The notes under the pieces are model-generated. The model saw nothing but the letters and a program-made list of their open reading frames with translations, was not told where the DNA came from and searched no databases. The translations under genes were made by a program, and so were the position numbers. Positions 19,058-28,424 of a stretch of DNA of 48,803 nucleotides are shown here, piece by piece. Where the stretch lies: positions 1 through 48,803 of the forward strand of contig JAFGEP010000042.1 of the NCBI GenBank assembly GCA_016931535.1. The letters run 5' to 3'. This DNA is from Bradymonadales bacterium (GTDB taxonomy: Bacteria > Myxococcota_A > Bradymonadia > JAFGEP01). The stretch's first letter is position 1. Each line of letters begins with the position of its first letter.

Positions 19058-19756
19058 TCACCACACCTTGGGCACCAGCCTCCAGCGGACCTTCTGCCGA
19101 TACTCCTGGTAGCCTGGAAGCTCCCGGACCAGGACCTCCTCCTCGTTGCGGATCCGGATGACGAACATGGGGACGATGGTCAGCATCGGCAACAGCGCCC
19201 ACCACGAGGCCAAAGCCACGGGCGTTGCCAGGTAGAGGGCCAGAACCCCGACGTACATGGGGTGGCGCACGAGCGCATAAGGGCCGGTCGAGATCACCCG
19301 CTGCTCCGCGAAGGTCTCCACGGTCCGACCCGCCCAGTGATTCTCGATGAATACCCGGAGGATCGCGAGGTAGCTCGCGAGCACGACGGCCATGGCGACC
19401 AGGACGGCTAGGAGAGGTGGATCCGACCAGTTGAAGCGGTGGTCCAGGCCAGGGAGGATCAGACCCGCCAGGAAGGACAGAGAACCCCAGGCCTGAAGGC
19501 GGCGCTGCGCCTGCTCCTTCTCCTTCAGTTTGAAGCGCCGCTCGAAAAATGACGGGTCACGCCGCGCCATCCAGACGGCAAACCAGGTCATCGGGACGAG
19601 CAGCAGGGCGCAATAAACCCAGGCCTCCCACCAATCGAGGGTACCGCCGGTGGCCAGGAAAAAGAGGGGCAGAATGATCCAGACCGCCACGAGCTTCGTG
19701 ACAGGTCTCTTGCTGGTCCGCTCGGTCTCTACCTTGCTGTCTGTTTCCTGCACCAT
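19058..19756 (-). CDS. ICMT/PEMT-like integral membrane methyltransferase
   Basis: The 232-residue protein has four to five predicted transmembrane segments (about 21-40, 45-63, 95-112, 120-140, 175-200). The C-terminal signature of isoprenylcysteine carboxyl methyltransferases and related phospholipid methyltransferases is present: GPYALVRHPMYVG, then RIRNEEEVLVRELPGYQEYRQKV, where the RHP and EE residues bind SAM. In bacteria such proteins methylate lipids or small hydrophobic acceptors; the acceptor here is unknown. The start at 19756 is uncertain because the GGAG before it is too close, but upstream residues are not membrane-like. The gap 19757-20027 holds no recognisable feature. Confidence 0.88.
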   Translation of the reverse strand: MVQETDSKVETERTSKRPVTKLVAVWIILPLFFLATGGTLDWWEAWVYCALLLVPMTWFAVWMARRDPSFFERRFKLKEKEQAQRRLQAWGSLSFLAGLILPGLDHRFNWSDPPLLAVLVAMAVVLASYLAILRVFIENHWAGRTVETFAEQRVISTGPYALVRHPMYVGVLALYLATPVALASWWALLPMLTIVPMFVIRIRNEEEVLVRELPGYQEYRQKVRWRLVPKVW

Positions 19757-20027
19757 GGCTCCATCAACCTCTCTTTTTCTGCGGCATCCTCGTGTCGCCG
19801 CCATCTGAGTGTTGGCAGTGCAGCCACTCCAACCGACTGAAGAACACAGCCCTCCAAGAACAACCACCTCGGGGGGCACCGCCGGGCACTGAGGGCACCG
19901 GTGGGCTCCGCCAGGAAACCTGGGAAGCAGTCGCCGGCAGGACACAAGCAACTTGGAGCTCATGATCTCCCTGATGCCGATAGGGGCGAAGTCCACCCGG
20001 TCGATCCGCTATCCCGCTGCCCGAGTT

Positions 20028-21380
20028 TCAGTCCTCGTGGAAAGGCCGGTCCAGAGGGACGGGCGTCATGGAAACTCTGAGCTCCCCCTCCACCACCTGG
20101 CAAACCGCCATCTGCGGTGTCACGAGAAACGTCTTCCCGAGCGAGTAGGCATCCGGGTAGACGAGATCGCTGGTGGCGATCAACCGCTCCTGGGTCGTGC
20201 CATCGTCGGAGTCGCTGTATACCAGGGTGATGCCCTGGCCCATCCCCTCCGGCAGCTCGATGGCCACGCGAATATACCCTTCTCCCAGATCGTACCTCCG
20301 GACTGTGAGCGAGACCGCTGGATCGCCGTGAGCGGGTATCACCTGGCCCTCCTGGAGCATGATGGCCCACTGGACCGCCTCATGGCTTTCGGTGAGGCAG
20401 GGGGAGGTGGCGTAATAGTCAGCGGGTGCGTGAGGGCTTACCCACAGCTCCAGGTGATCCGAGTACAACCACGATTCGGCCTGGTGAACCCACCAGTCAT
20501 CCCACACCTCGACCACTATCGTGCGCTCTCCAACCACCAGCACGCGAAATCGGGCATCGATCGGACCGCTCGGCTGGCCATGGATCACATACCCCGAGCT
20601 TCCGGCGGCATCGACCATCAGCGAGCAATCCCCGAGGCTGGTGCTGGCCCAGGGTTCCTCCGCAGGCAGGTTCGGAATCGAGACCTGGGGGATGAGCGTG
20701 TAACGATATCTCCGCATCTCTGCCCCCTCCGAGGGGGGGTATTCTGTCCCTTCCAGGCACCTGGGGCTCTCCCAACGGCCGGTCCCGCGGAAAGCGACCC
20801 AATCCCATTCTTCATCGATGGAATTTGACCCCAGCGAGTGATACCCCCCATGCCTCTCGGTCAACCGCCGGAACGGAGACAGCTGGGCGAGCATGCCCGT
20901 ATCCCATCGCCATGCCGAGCCTCCCATCCGACTCAGGTAGATCCGGTTGTCTCCCACCTCCAGCATGTTCTCTCCCATGCCGGAAGCCCCGTACCCATCG
21001 TTGCAGAAACGGGCCAGGGGCTGGTGCCGTACCAGCGAGCCTTCGCCATTCAAGGTGACCAGCCAGTACTCGTAGGGGACGCAGCGCCCCTCGATTCCCA
21101 GCTCACGCGCCGAAAAGGGGGACCGCCATGGGGAACCTCCCGTGTCCGGGGGCTCGGGGGCCAGCACCACCTCCGCCACCACCAGCGGCTCTCGACCGGT
21201 GCTCGTGCCCGCTGCCCGAGCCTCTCCCAAAAAACAAGGGGATCGGCCGGAGCACAGGACTTCCTCGTAAAGATCGCCATCCACCGGGCGTCCCGGGAGA
21301 GTCGATGTCTCCTGGGCGAAGCACAGGACAGGGACGAGAAGAACGCCGAAAAAACCCATCATGAATGGTGTCTTTGCCAC
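20028..21380 (-). CDS. Secreted protein of unknown function
   Basis: The 450-residue protein starts with a GTG and a signal peptide (MAKTPFMMGFFGVLLVPVLC, cleavage predicted after FAQ, residue 23). The mature part is rich in Trp, Tyr and beta-prone segments, with scattered Cys pairs (LCSGRSPC, RFCND, LGDCSLM) suggesting disulfides outside the cytoplasm. No catalytic motif or named domain is recognised. Codon usage and composition match neighbours. The 21381-21663 gap upstream contains no ORF that looks real and no obvious operator. Confidence 0.75.
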   Translation of the reverse strand: MAKTPFMMGFFGVLLVPVLCFAQETSTLPGRPVDGDLYEEVLCSGRSPCFLGEARAAGTSTGREPLVVAEVVLAPEPPDTGGSPWRSPFSARELGIEGRCVPYEYWLVTLNGEGSLVRHQPLARFCNDGYGASGMGENMLEVGDNRIYLSRMGGSAWRWDTGMLAQLSPFRRLTERHGGYHSLGSNSIDEEWDWVAFRGTGRWESPRCLEGTEYPPSEGAEMRRYRYTLIPQVSIPNLPAEEPWASTSLGDCSLMVDAAGSSGYVIHGQPSGPIDARFRVLVVGERTIVVEVWDDWWVHQAESWLYSDHLELWVSPHAPADYYATSPCLTESHEAVQWAIMLQEGQVIPAHGDPAVSLTVRRYDLGEGYIRVAIELPEGMGQGITLVYSDSDDGTTQERLIATSDLVYPDAYSLGKTFLVTPQMAVCQVVEGELRVSMTPVPLDRPFHED

Positions 21381-21663
21381 GACCCTATCATCCGTCTACG
21401 TTTCAACCAATTAGTACCACCAACCGCTGCTTTCCTGTTTATACTCCCGTCTGCGGGCAAAAAAAGTCTGAAAGAATGGGGGAAAAAGGGCAGGAGTTGC
21501 AGAAGAGATCCGATCCGGTCCAGAAATGGTCCACCCCAAAGGTCTGCTATCCGTCGCTGAACGGAGTCCGAGAAGGCCCGTCCCTCAGGCCTGCCATCCG
21601 GAAGGATACCGAACGGTCACGCAGAGCGGGCCGGTGTTACCTTTCGGGCTGTCCAACCAGAGG

Positions 21664-22467
21664 TCACCCGACTCGCACGATCCTCGCCAACCGCTGTTTC
21701 TCGTCCGCTAGCTCCAGCGCCCGCGCCAGCCCCCGGTCATCACCCCCTCTCGAGGTGACGGCCAGCATCACCTCTGCACCGGGCGGTACCCGCGCCAGGT
21801 AACCTTCCGGGTGGAACAGGATGCCTGCGACATGGCGCACCTCCAGTGGCGTACCCGGCTCACATCCAAGCCGTCGAGCAAAAAGCTCGGCACGATGCAC
21901 CGCCCGGTCGTCCAGGGGCTGCCCCAGGCACCAGGCGCCCACCACGACGATCACCAGGTCGGCCGAGGGGGCGATGACCGGCTCCAGGGAGTGGTGGGCC
22001 TTGAGGGGACGGCCCGCTGCACCGTCCGCCTCGACGATCAGCGCATCGGCGATGCGCTCGCGGGAACGGCCATCGGGCTCCCAGTTCGGAGGTCCTCCCC
22101 GATCGCCGGTCTCCCTCTGCTGCGCCAGCACGAGGTGCGCGAGCTGTTCGAGCTGGTCGGCCGAGAAACCCACCAGCTTCTCGGCCTCACCCTGGTAGGC
22201 AAGCACGATGGGGTTGCGTTCTGCCAGCACCGTTCGAGCCCTGGTGGCGATCTCCCGGACATCCTGGCCGATCACCAGCTCCTCCAGGGCTTCTCCCTCG
22301 CTTCGGCGGATCCGGGTGCTGGTGGTTGCGATAGCGCACATCCCGCGCGCGGCGAAGGCTCTGGCCATGGCCAGCATGAGCGTCGTCTTCCCGCCGCCCC
22401 CGATCAGGTGGATGAAACGGTGATGTGTGAGGTCGAAGGCCGCCAGGAGCGCATCGCCCTCGATCAT
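21664..22467 (-). CDS. yqeC: Selenium cofactor biosynthesis protein YqeC
   Basis: The 267-residue protein has an N-terminal P-loop (HLIGGGGKTTLMLAMA, about 18-33) and the family motif LIVEADGAAGRPLKAH. YqeC occurs almost only in genomes with selenium-dependent molybdenum hydroxylases and is considered a maturation factor for their labile selenium cofactor. Its exact reaction is unknown. Its ATG overlaps the yqeB stop codon (ATGA), so the two are translationally coupled. It is the last gene of the six-gene operon; no T-rich terminator is seen beyond it. Confidence 0.93.
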   Translation of the reverse strand: MIEGDALLAAFDLTHHRFIHLIGGGGKTTLMLAMARAFAARGMCAIATTSTRIRRSEGEALEELVIGQDVREIATRARTVLAERNPIVLAYQGEAEKLVGFSADQLEQLAHLVLAQQRETGDRGGPPNWEPDGRSRERIADALIVEADGAAGRPLKAHHSLEPVIAPSADLVIVVVGAWCLGQPLDDRAVHRAELFARRLGCEPGTPLEVRHVAGILFHPEGYLARVPPGAEVMLAVTSRGGDDRGLARALELADEKQRLARIVRVG

Positions 22468-23270
22468 GGCCAACCTGGGGGAAAGCGGGTCAGGATCGCC
22501 TCGAGGACCGACCCGCTGAGGGTCCGTGCCTTGTCCGAGATGGTGGTGCAGTATGCCGGGTCGCCGCGCGGATCCACGTCGCTGATCTTCAAGCGGTCGG
22601 TCACCTCGATCCCCGGGTGGATCATACCCCGGAGCACGCCGGAGATCGACGCCAAGACGGGCTGACCGCCGACTGTGCACACCGTGTCGCCAGCAGCGAC
22701 CCGCTGTCCGATGTCCATCGCGTTCTCGACGATCCCAGCACAGGGGGCCCGCAAGACGCGATCGGCGCTTTGACCTGCGATCACGCCCGGGACACCCGTG
22801 TCCGGGGAGGTGTAACCCGAGTGGATGACACGGCCCAGGTCGTGGCCTCGTTGGGTCTCGATGACGACATGGACATCCTGGCCAGCCAGCAGCCCCGGCC
22901 CGAGCCCGATCACGAGCGGAGCCTGGTTCAGCGAGTTGCCTTCGTTGCGCTTCAGGATTCGCGCGTCCACGACCACATCGGGGCGCCATCGCTCGATCAG
23001 GAGACCTTCAGGGTCCACGAAAACGGGAAGGTGGTCGAGGGCGGCCCCCTCCAGATCCCTCCAGTTATCGAGGCTCCACAGGCGGGCAGGAACCCCCTCC
23101 ACGGTCCAGGTACCCTCGAAGATCGCCGAGCAGAAGGCCACCGCGCGACGGATCGCGGTGGGTTGCTGCACCTCGGTCAAGGCGACCCTCATCCCGCAAC
23201 GGAACAGACGGTGGGCGGTAGCTGATGCGTGCTCCCCCGCACCCCGAATGACGACCTTCAGTCTTCGCAT
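22464..23270 (-). CDS. yqeB: Selenium-dependent molybdenum hydroxylase maturation protein YqeB
   Basis: The 268-residue protein opens with a Rossmann-like motif VVIRGAGEHASATAHRLFRC, followed by the characteristic TEVQQPTAIRRAVAF. The conserved block SGYTSPDTGVPGVIAG and a biotinyl/lipoyl-like segment (APCAGIVENAMDIGQRV) come next. YqeB is, with YqeC, the marker of the selenium-cofactor trait in bacteria, and its presence separates this cluster from ordinary xanthine dehydrogenase operons. Its ATG has GAGG upstream within the end of mocA (13-nt overlap) and it overlaps yqeC by 4 nt. Mechanistic role is not established. Confidence 0.95.
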   Translation of the reverse strand: MRRLKVVIRGAGEHASATAHRLFRCGMRVALTEVQQPTAIRRAVAFCSAIFEGTWTVEGVPARLWSLDNWRDLEGAALDHLPVFVDPEGLLIERWRPDVVVDARILKRNEGNSLNQAPLVIGLGPGLLAGQDVHVVIETQRGHDLGRVIHSGYTSPDTGVPGVIAGQSADRVLRAPCAGIVENAMDIGQRVAAGDTVCTVGGQPVLASISGVLRGMIHPGIEVTDRLKISDVDPRGDPAYCTTISDKARTLSGSVLEAILTRFPPGWP

Positions 23271-23857
23271 TGTGCCAGTCCTCTTGCCGCCATGGCCTGG
23301 TACCCCTCCGGCGTGTCCAGGTCGGCGACGACCGCCGGGTCTGCAACTTGGTAGTACACGGTATCCTGCTCGTTCCTTGCCACCAGGTGCCTGGCGCCCA
23401 CGTCCCCCGACGAGGCCAGCAGCGCTTCGCGGTACTTGCCGGAAAGCACGACCGGATGGCCGCGGCGACCCTCGAAGACCGGCACCAGGATCCCCTTGCC
23501 GATCGCGCGCCAGGCGGCGATGAGCTGGGCCACCAGTGCCGACCGCAACAGCGGCATGTCTCCCAGAGCCAGGATGTACGCCTCGCTGGTGGGATCGGCG
23601 GCTTCGACTCCGACCTTCAGCGAACTCCCCATCCCTTCCTCGGCCTGGTCATTCACCACCACCGAAGCCCTGCCTGGCCGGAAAACCGGGCCTCGGTCCC
23701 CACGGACCACGACCACCACCTCGTCGATCTCGGCCAGATCGACCAGCGGTCGAAGTGCCGCATCGAGCACGGTGCCCTCATCCCAGGGCAAAGACAGCTT
23801 GTCCACCCCCATCCGCAAGGAGGAGCCGCCCGCCAGCAAGATGGCTGTGATGCTCAT
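23258..23857 (-). CDS. mocA: MocA-type molybdenum cofactor cytidylyltransferase
   Basis: The 199-residue nucleotidyltransferase is expected to transfer CMP to molybdopterin-Mo, giving the cytosine dinucleotide cofactor used by bacterial molybdenum hydroxylases. The signature is ILLAGGSSLRMGVDKLSLPW (residues 5-24), followed by the metal-binding ALGDMPLL and the GHPVVLSGKYREAL motif common to MobA/MocA proteins. The YgfJ-type MocA is part of the selenium-dependent hydroxylase gene set. The start at 23857 has only a weak ribosome binding site and sits 11 bp from the tandem hairpin repeats, so its translation may depend on RNA structure there. Confidence 0.94.
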   Translation of the reverse strand: MSITAILLAGGSSLRMGVDKLSLPWDEGTVLDAALRPLVDLAEIDEVVVVVRGDRGPVFRPGRASVVVNDQAEEGMGSSLKVGVEAADPTSEAYILALGDMPLLRSALVAQLIAAWRAIGKGILVPVFEGRRGHPVVLSGKYREALLASSGDVGARHLVARNEQDTVYYQVADPAVVADLDTPEGYQAMAARGLAQCED

Positions 23858-23867
23858 AGCACCAACC

Positions 23868-23985
23868 GTCTGCCCCCGCACCGTGTCGGTGCGGGGGAAG
23901 TGTCGGCGTAGCCGACGAAGGGGGCCGTCTGCCCCCGCACCGTGTCGGTGCGGGGGAAGTGTCGGCGTAGCCGACGAAGGGGGCC
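23868..23985. repeat. Two exact tandem copies of a 59-bp double-hairpin unit
   Basis: Units at 23868-23926 and 23927-23985 are identical, and a third begins at 23986 (GTCTACCCCC) but breaks off. Each unit holds two hairpins: CCCCCGCACC-gtgtc-GGTGCGGGGG (10-bp stem, 5-nt loop) and GTCGGC-gta-GCCGAC (6-bp stem, 3-nt loop). The array fills the ssnA-mocA gap inside the operon. It resembles REP/BIME-type dispersed repeats. Functions such as RNA stabilisation or partial termination are possible but unproven. It is not a CRISPR, since there are no spacers. Confidence 0.85.
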
Positions 23986-24008
23986 GTCTACCCCCCGGCC
24001 AACCCCTC

Positions 24009-25499
24009 CTACCGGTTCGCTCCCGTTCCGCTCAACAACGGTGCGGATTCTCGGTACTCCACGAACCACTCGGACATCGCCTGCACGCGCGCCATGACGC
24101 TCTCCGGAGTCGTGCCGTCAAGGAAGGGCAGCACCACGCCATCGTGCTTCAGGAGGCGGCCGCGAGCGACGACCGTGTCCACCTCGGAGCCGTCTGCCGC
24201 CCAGATGAGGTTCTCGACGACGTTGTCCAGCCTGGTCGGCACCAGGTTGGGCCGGTCCAGGTCGATGAGAATCCAGTCGGCCTGGCGGCCGGCGGCCAGC
24301 TCTCCCTGGTTCATCCTCAGGATCTGGTTGGGGACGACCGTGATCATCTCGACGAGCTGCTGCGAGGGAAGCAGCGAGGCATCCTGGTGCAGCGCCTTCT
24401 GGTACTGGGCGGCCAGGCGGGCTGCGGCGATGATGTCCTGGTTATCCGCCGAGCCCGAGCCGTCGGTGGAGATGGCGACGCGGATTCCGGCCGCCAGCAT
24501 CTCGATCACGGGGGGCATCCCGGAGCCGAGGATGGTGTTGGCGAGCGGATTGTGCACGACCGCCGTGTTGGTGCGCGCCAGGATCTCGAGGTCGCGCGGA
24601 CCGCAGTTGACCTGGTGGGCGAGGACGGTGGCCTCGTCGAGGATGCCGATCTCGTCGAAGTACTCGACCGGCGTCCGTCCGGGCTCGATCTCTTCCTGGA
24701 ACCAGCGGGTGGTCTTCGGCTCCTCGGAGCTGTGGATGTGGAACAGGGTGCCGTGCTGGCGGGCCCAGGCCTTCTGCGGGACGAGGACGACGCGGGAGTT
24801 GGAGAAGTCCTGATCGGGGCCGGGAATGAAGCGGGTCCGGGTGCAGCTCGCCTGGATGGCGAGCGCGGCCTCCAGCCTCTGCAAGGCGTCCCCGGGCTTG
24901 TCGAGGAGCTCCGGGGTGTAGAAGCGATCCTGGCCGCCGATGGCCACGATCATCGTCGTCCCCGCGGTCTCGTTGGCCCGGGCGATGTCCTCGCAGTGAT
25001 ACTTGTTGTGGTTGCAGTGATGCACCATCGCGGTGGTGATGCCGTAGTGGATATCGCACACTCGGGCCATCAGGTAGGTCACGAGCTGCGGAGTGCATCC
25101 CAGCTTTTCGGTGAGCTCGTCGCGCTTCTTGTTGATGAAGCCGGTGTAGGGGTTGACCGCGTGATCCAGCCAGGCCGTGAGCGGCTCGTCCTTGGCGATG
25201 CCGATGAGCGGCTGCTCGTGGTCATGGCCGTGGGCCTTCACGAAGGCCGGCAGCAGGATCACATCCTGCAGCGGGATGACACCGGAGGAGGCGACCTCCC
25301 TGCGGGTGTGCAGGACACCCAGCGCGTCGCCCCAGGTCTGGATGAGGCGGCGTCCTACCTCGTCGGTGTAGGGACCGACCTCCAGGATAGTTTCGCCCTC
25401 GGACAGCACGTAGCCATCCTGGATCCGGCGTCCTCGATCGGGCTGGGCGAGGGGCAGCAGGAATCGCGCGCGGCAGACGAGAACAGGCGGGTTTTCCAT
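24009..25499 (-). CDS. ssnA: SsnA-type amidohydrolase/deaminase
   Basis: The 496-residue metal-dependent hydrolase of the ATZ/TRZ-like amidohydrolase superfamily has its metal and catalytic motifs in order: AFVKAHGHDHEQP (in place of the usual HxH), a long HHCNHNKYH segment, FHIHSSE, AHQVNCGP and the late Asp in AISTDGSGS. SsnA is a regular member of selenium-dependent molybdenum hydroxylase operons and probably deaminates or hydrolyses a purine-like or related heterocycle before or after the hydroxylase step. The exact substrate is unknown. The ATG has GAGGAG upstream and is 34 nt from the hydroxylase gene. Confidence 0.94.
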   Translation of the reverse strand: MENPPVLVCRARFLLPLAQPDRGRRIQDGYVLSEGETILEVGPYTDEVGRRLIQTWGDALGVLHTRREVASSGVIPLQDVILLPAFVKAHGHDHEQPLIGIAKDEPLTAWLDHAVNPYTGFINKKRDELTEKLGCTPQLVTYLMARVCDIHYGITTAMVHHCNHNKYHCEDIARANETAGTTMIVAIGGQDRFYTPELLDKPGDALQRLEAALAIQASCTRTRFIPGPDQDFSNSRVVLVPQKAWARQHGTLFHIHSSEEPKTTRWFQEEIEPGRTPVEYFDEIGILDEATVLAHQVNCGPRDLEILARTNTAVVHNPLANTILGSGMPPVIEMLAAGIRVAISTDGSGSADNQDIIAAARLAAQYQKALHQDASLLPSQQLVEMITVVPNQILRMNQGELAAGRQADWILIDLDRPNLVPTRLDNVVENLIWAADGSEVDTVVARGRLLKHDGVVLPFLDGTTPESVMARVQAMSEWFVEYRESAPLLSGTGANR

Positions 25500-25533
25500 G
25501 GTACTCCTCAGCGGTTGGTCCGAAATAACACGA

Positions 25534-28413
25534 TCAGCTCTCCAGCGTTCCCAGCGCCTCGAGAATCTTCTCGGGGGTGAAGGGCCAGGTACGCATCCAG
25601 ACGCCCACGGCATCGTGGATGGCGGCCGCGATACAGGGAGCCGCGCCGTTGCACGAGATCTCCGAGATCGACTTGGCGCCGTACGGCCCGAAGGGATCGT
25701 CGGTGTCGATCAGGACGGCTTGAAAATCATCGGGCAAGTCCCCGATCTGCGGCACCTTGTAGTCCACGAAGTTGGCGTTCAGGCACCTGCCCTGCTCGTC
25801 GAGCAGCATCTGCTCGTAGAGCGCATGGCCGATGGTCTTGAGCGCGCCCCCGTACATCTGGCCCAGCGCCAGCTCGGGGTTGATAGGGGTGCCGGCGTCT
25901 TGCAGGGCATAGTACTTGCGGATCTTCACCTTGCCGGTGCGGGTGTCGACCGCCAGCTCACAGAAGTGGGCCCCGTAGGGGAACGAGCCCTTGTCGGTGA
26001 CGAAGACCCCGGTGGCGGTGAGCTGACCGCGTCCGGTACCGCTCTGGGTGTAGCGCGCGATCTGCTCGTAGGTCACAAAGCAGCCGGAGCGGCTGGCGAC
26101 CTTCGAGGGGAACTCGAGTCGCAGGTTCTCCTCGGGCTCGCCCAGGATCTCGGCGGCTTCCCTGAAGAGCAGACGCTTCATCCCCAGAGCCGCGTTGCGC
26201 GCCGCACCACCCGAGAAGAAGGTCCCCGAGGAGGCGTAGGCGCCCACGTCGAAGGGGGTGGTATCGGTATCCGCCGCGATGACCGCGACGTCCTCCATGC
26301 GGGTGCAGAGGGTCTCGGCGACCATCTTTACGGTCACCGTGTCCAGGCCGGTGCCCAGGTCGGTACCACCCGACAGGAGCATGAAGGTGCCGTCGCCGAA
26401 CATGGTGACGGCGGCGTTTCCCGAATCGAGGCCGGGCAGGCCCGAGCCCTGCTGGATGATGGCCACGCCCCTGCCGATCTTCACGTCGGGATCGGGGCTC
26501 TCGAGGGGCGTGCCCCACCCGAGCATGCGGGCACCCTGCTCCAGTGCGGGGCCCAAACCGCACGAGAACACCTTCTGGGGGATGCCCTCACGCCCTTCGC
26601 CCAGGCAGCGCAGGATCTCGAGCATCGAGCCGTCGCGCACCCGGTTCTTCTCGAGCAGGGCGAGGTGGTCCACCCCCAGCTCGTCGGCCAGCTCGGCCAT
26701 GGCGAGCTGCAGCGCGTAACTCCCTTGCGGAGCGCCGTATCCCTGGTAGGCCCCGGTCGGGGGGATGTTGGAGTAGTAGGTGTGCACGTGGAACAGGACG
26801 TTGTCGCACAGCAGCAAGGGAAGCGACTTGGAGCAGGCGTTCATGGGCACCGTGAGGCAATGGTCGCCGTAGGGACCGGTGTTGGCCTCCAGGTCCATCA
26901 GGATGGCGGTGAGCTGCCCGTCGCGCCGGGCGCCGAGCTTGATGCGAACCCGCATGACATGGCGGGTGCGAGAGGCGATGAACTCCTCCTCGCGCGTCAT
27001 ACGGAACAGGATGTCCCGGCCCGTCACCCAGGTGCAGTAGGCGGCCACCTCTTCCAGCACCATGTCCTGCTTGGCGCCAAATCCACCACCCACCCGTTCC
27101 TTGACCACCCGGATGCGGTTCTCTGGGACCCCGATGATGCGGCTGATGATACGCCTGAGGTGGTAGGGCACCTGGGTCGAAGCGTGGATCACGAGCCGAT
27201 CGGCCTCCATGCGCGTGTAGACCACGTGCGGCTCCACCGGAGTGCACTGCACCTGGGCACTCTCGTAGGTGCGCTCCAGGATGACCTCGGCCTCGGAAAA
27301 CCCCTGGTCGATGTCGCCGATCCCGCCCGATACCGACGCCGCCAGGTTCCTGTGGGGATCGGCATGGATGGGAAACTGGTAGATGATGTGGCCGTCGCGC
27401 GGGTCCGCACCCTGGTTGTAGGTGTCGAGGTCAGCCGGCGCCCCTGCGACGTACTCGACGTGGGCCTTGCGCAGGATGGGGGCATCCGGGGCCTTGGCCT
27501 GGTCGATGGTGAGAACAGGCGGTAACAGCTCGTACTCCACCTCGATGAGGTCGAGCGCCTGCCGAGCGATCTCCTCGGTCTCGGCCACCACAGCCGCGAC
27601 CCGGTCGCCGACGTGCAGGACCTTCTGGGCGAACATCCTGTGGTCGTAAGGAGACGGCTCTGGAAAACCCTGTCCCGCCGCGTTGTACCAGACATCGGGG
27701 CAGTTCTTGTGGGTTACCACCAGGACCACCCCCGGCAACGCCTCGGCCTGCGAGGTGTCGACGTGCCTGATGTAGGCGTGAGCGTGAGGGCTGGCGAGCA
27801 CCTTGAGGTGGCAGTGCCCCGGCGCAACCCGGTCCTCCACGAAGGCCGGACCGCCGCGCGCCAGCTGGTAGCCGTCCACCTTGCGGCGGACCTTGCCCAC
27901 ATGGAGCAGCTCCTCGCGGAACTCGGGCGCGATGAAGCCCTTGTAGTTGGGGTCACGTCGCCGCTCGATGGCCAGCTGAACCGCCTTGAACACCTGCTCG
28001 TAACCGGTGCAGCGGCAGAAGGTTCCCGACAGCGCGTCTTTCACCTGCTCGCGGGTGGGGTTCTCGACCTTCTCCAGCAGCTCGAAGATGGCCATCAGCA
28101 TGGCAGGGGTGCAAAAGCCGCACTGCACCACGCCGGCGTCGACGAATGCCGTCTGCAGCGCCGAGAGCTCACGGACTCGTGACAGGCTCTCCACGGTGCG
28201 GAGCTCGCGGCCAGCCACCTGCCCCACCAAAAGAAGGCAGGTGTTGACCAGGCGCCCATCGAGCAGCACGGCGCAGCTCCCACAGGTCCCCTCCCCATCG
28301 CAACCGGCGCGAACCGAGAGGATCCCTTCTCGTCTCAGTACCTCTCTCAGGTTTTCGTGGGCTTCGGCCTCGATGGTTCTGGGAGAGCCGTTCAGGTTGA
28401 CAACAAAGCGCAT
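25534..28413 (-). CDS. Selenium-dependent xanthine dehydrogenase-type Mo hydroxylase, [2Fe-2S] and Mo domains fused
   Basis: The 959-residue protein joins an iron-sulfur subunit to a molybdenum subunit. The first [2Fe-2S] site uses Cys38, 43, 46 and 58 (CDGEGTCGSCAVLLDG). The second uses Cys98, 101, 133 and 135 (CGFC...CRC). The Mo part starts near 165 and has VGGGFGAKQ, GAYQGYGAPQGS, SGGTDLGTGLDT and GAKSISEISCNGAAP, whose Glu is at the position of the catalytic base in the xanthine oxidase family. Such enzymes hydroxylate purines, nicotinate or related heterocycles. Dependence on selenium is inferred from the flanking yqeB, yqeC, mocA and ssnA and from the fused architecture. A strong GGAG precedes the ATG, 11 nt after the FAD-subunit gene. 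Confidence 0.95.
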   Translation of the reverse strand: MRFVVNLNGSPRTIEAEAHENLREVLRREGILSVRAGCDGEGTCGSCAVLLDGRLVNTCLLLVGQVAGRELRTVESLSRVRELSALQTAFVDAGVVQCGFCTPAMLMAIFELLEKVENPTREQVKDALSGTFCRCTGYEQVFKAVQLAIERRRDPNYKGFIAPEFREELLHVGKVRRKVDGYQLARGGPAFVEDRVAPGHCHLKVLASPHAHAYIRHVDTSQAEALPGVVLVVTHKNCPDVWYNAAGQGFPEPSPYDHRMFAQKVLHVGDRVAAVVAETEEIARQALDLIEVEYELLPPVLTIDQAKAPDAPILRKAHVEYVAGAPADLDTYNQGADPRDGHIIYQFPIHADPHRNLAASVSGGIGDIDQGFSEAEVILERTYESAQVQCTPVEPHVVYTRMEADRLVIHASTQVPYHLRRIISRIIGVPENRIRVVKERVGGGFGAKQDMVLEEVAAYCTWVTGRDILFRMTREEEFIASRTRHVMRVRIKLGARRDGQLTAILMDLEANTGPYGDHCLTVPMNACSKSLPLLLCDNVLFHVHTYYSNIPPTGAYQGYGAPQGSYALQLAMAELADELGVDHLALLEKNRVRDGSMLEILRCLGEGREGIPQKVFSCGLGPALEQGARMLGWGTPLESPDPDVKIGRGVAIIQQGSGLPGLDSGNAAVTMFGDGTFMLLSGGTDLGTGLDTVTVKMVAETLCTRMEDVAVIAADTDTTPFDVGAYASSGTFFSGGAARNAALGMKRLLFREAAEILGEPEENLRLEFPSKVASRSGCFVTYEQIARYTQSGTGRGQLTATGVFVTDKGSFPYGAHFCELAVDTRTGKVKIRKYYALQDAGTPINPELALGQMYGGALKTIGHALYEQMLLDEQGRCLNANFVDYKVPQIGDLPDDFQAVLIDTDDPFGPYGAKSISEISCNGAAPCIAAAIHDAVGVWMRTWPFTPEKILEALGTLES

Positions 28414-28424
28414 CTGGTGGTCTC

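Noticed and set aside
23868..23985. CRISPR-like direct repeats
   Set aside because: Two directly abutting 59-bp units without spacers and no cas genes; a tandem hairpin repeat fits better.
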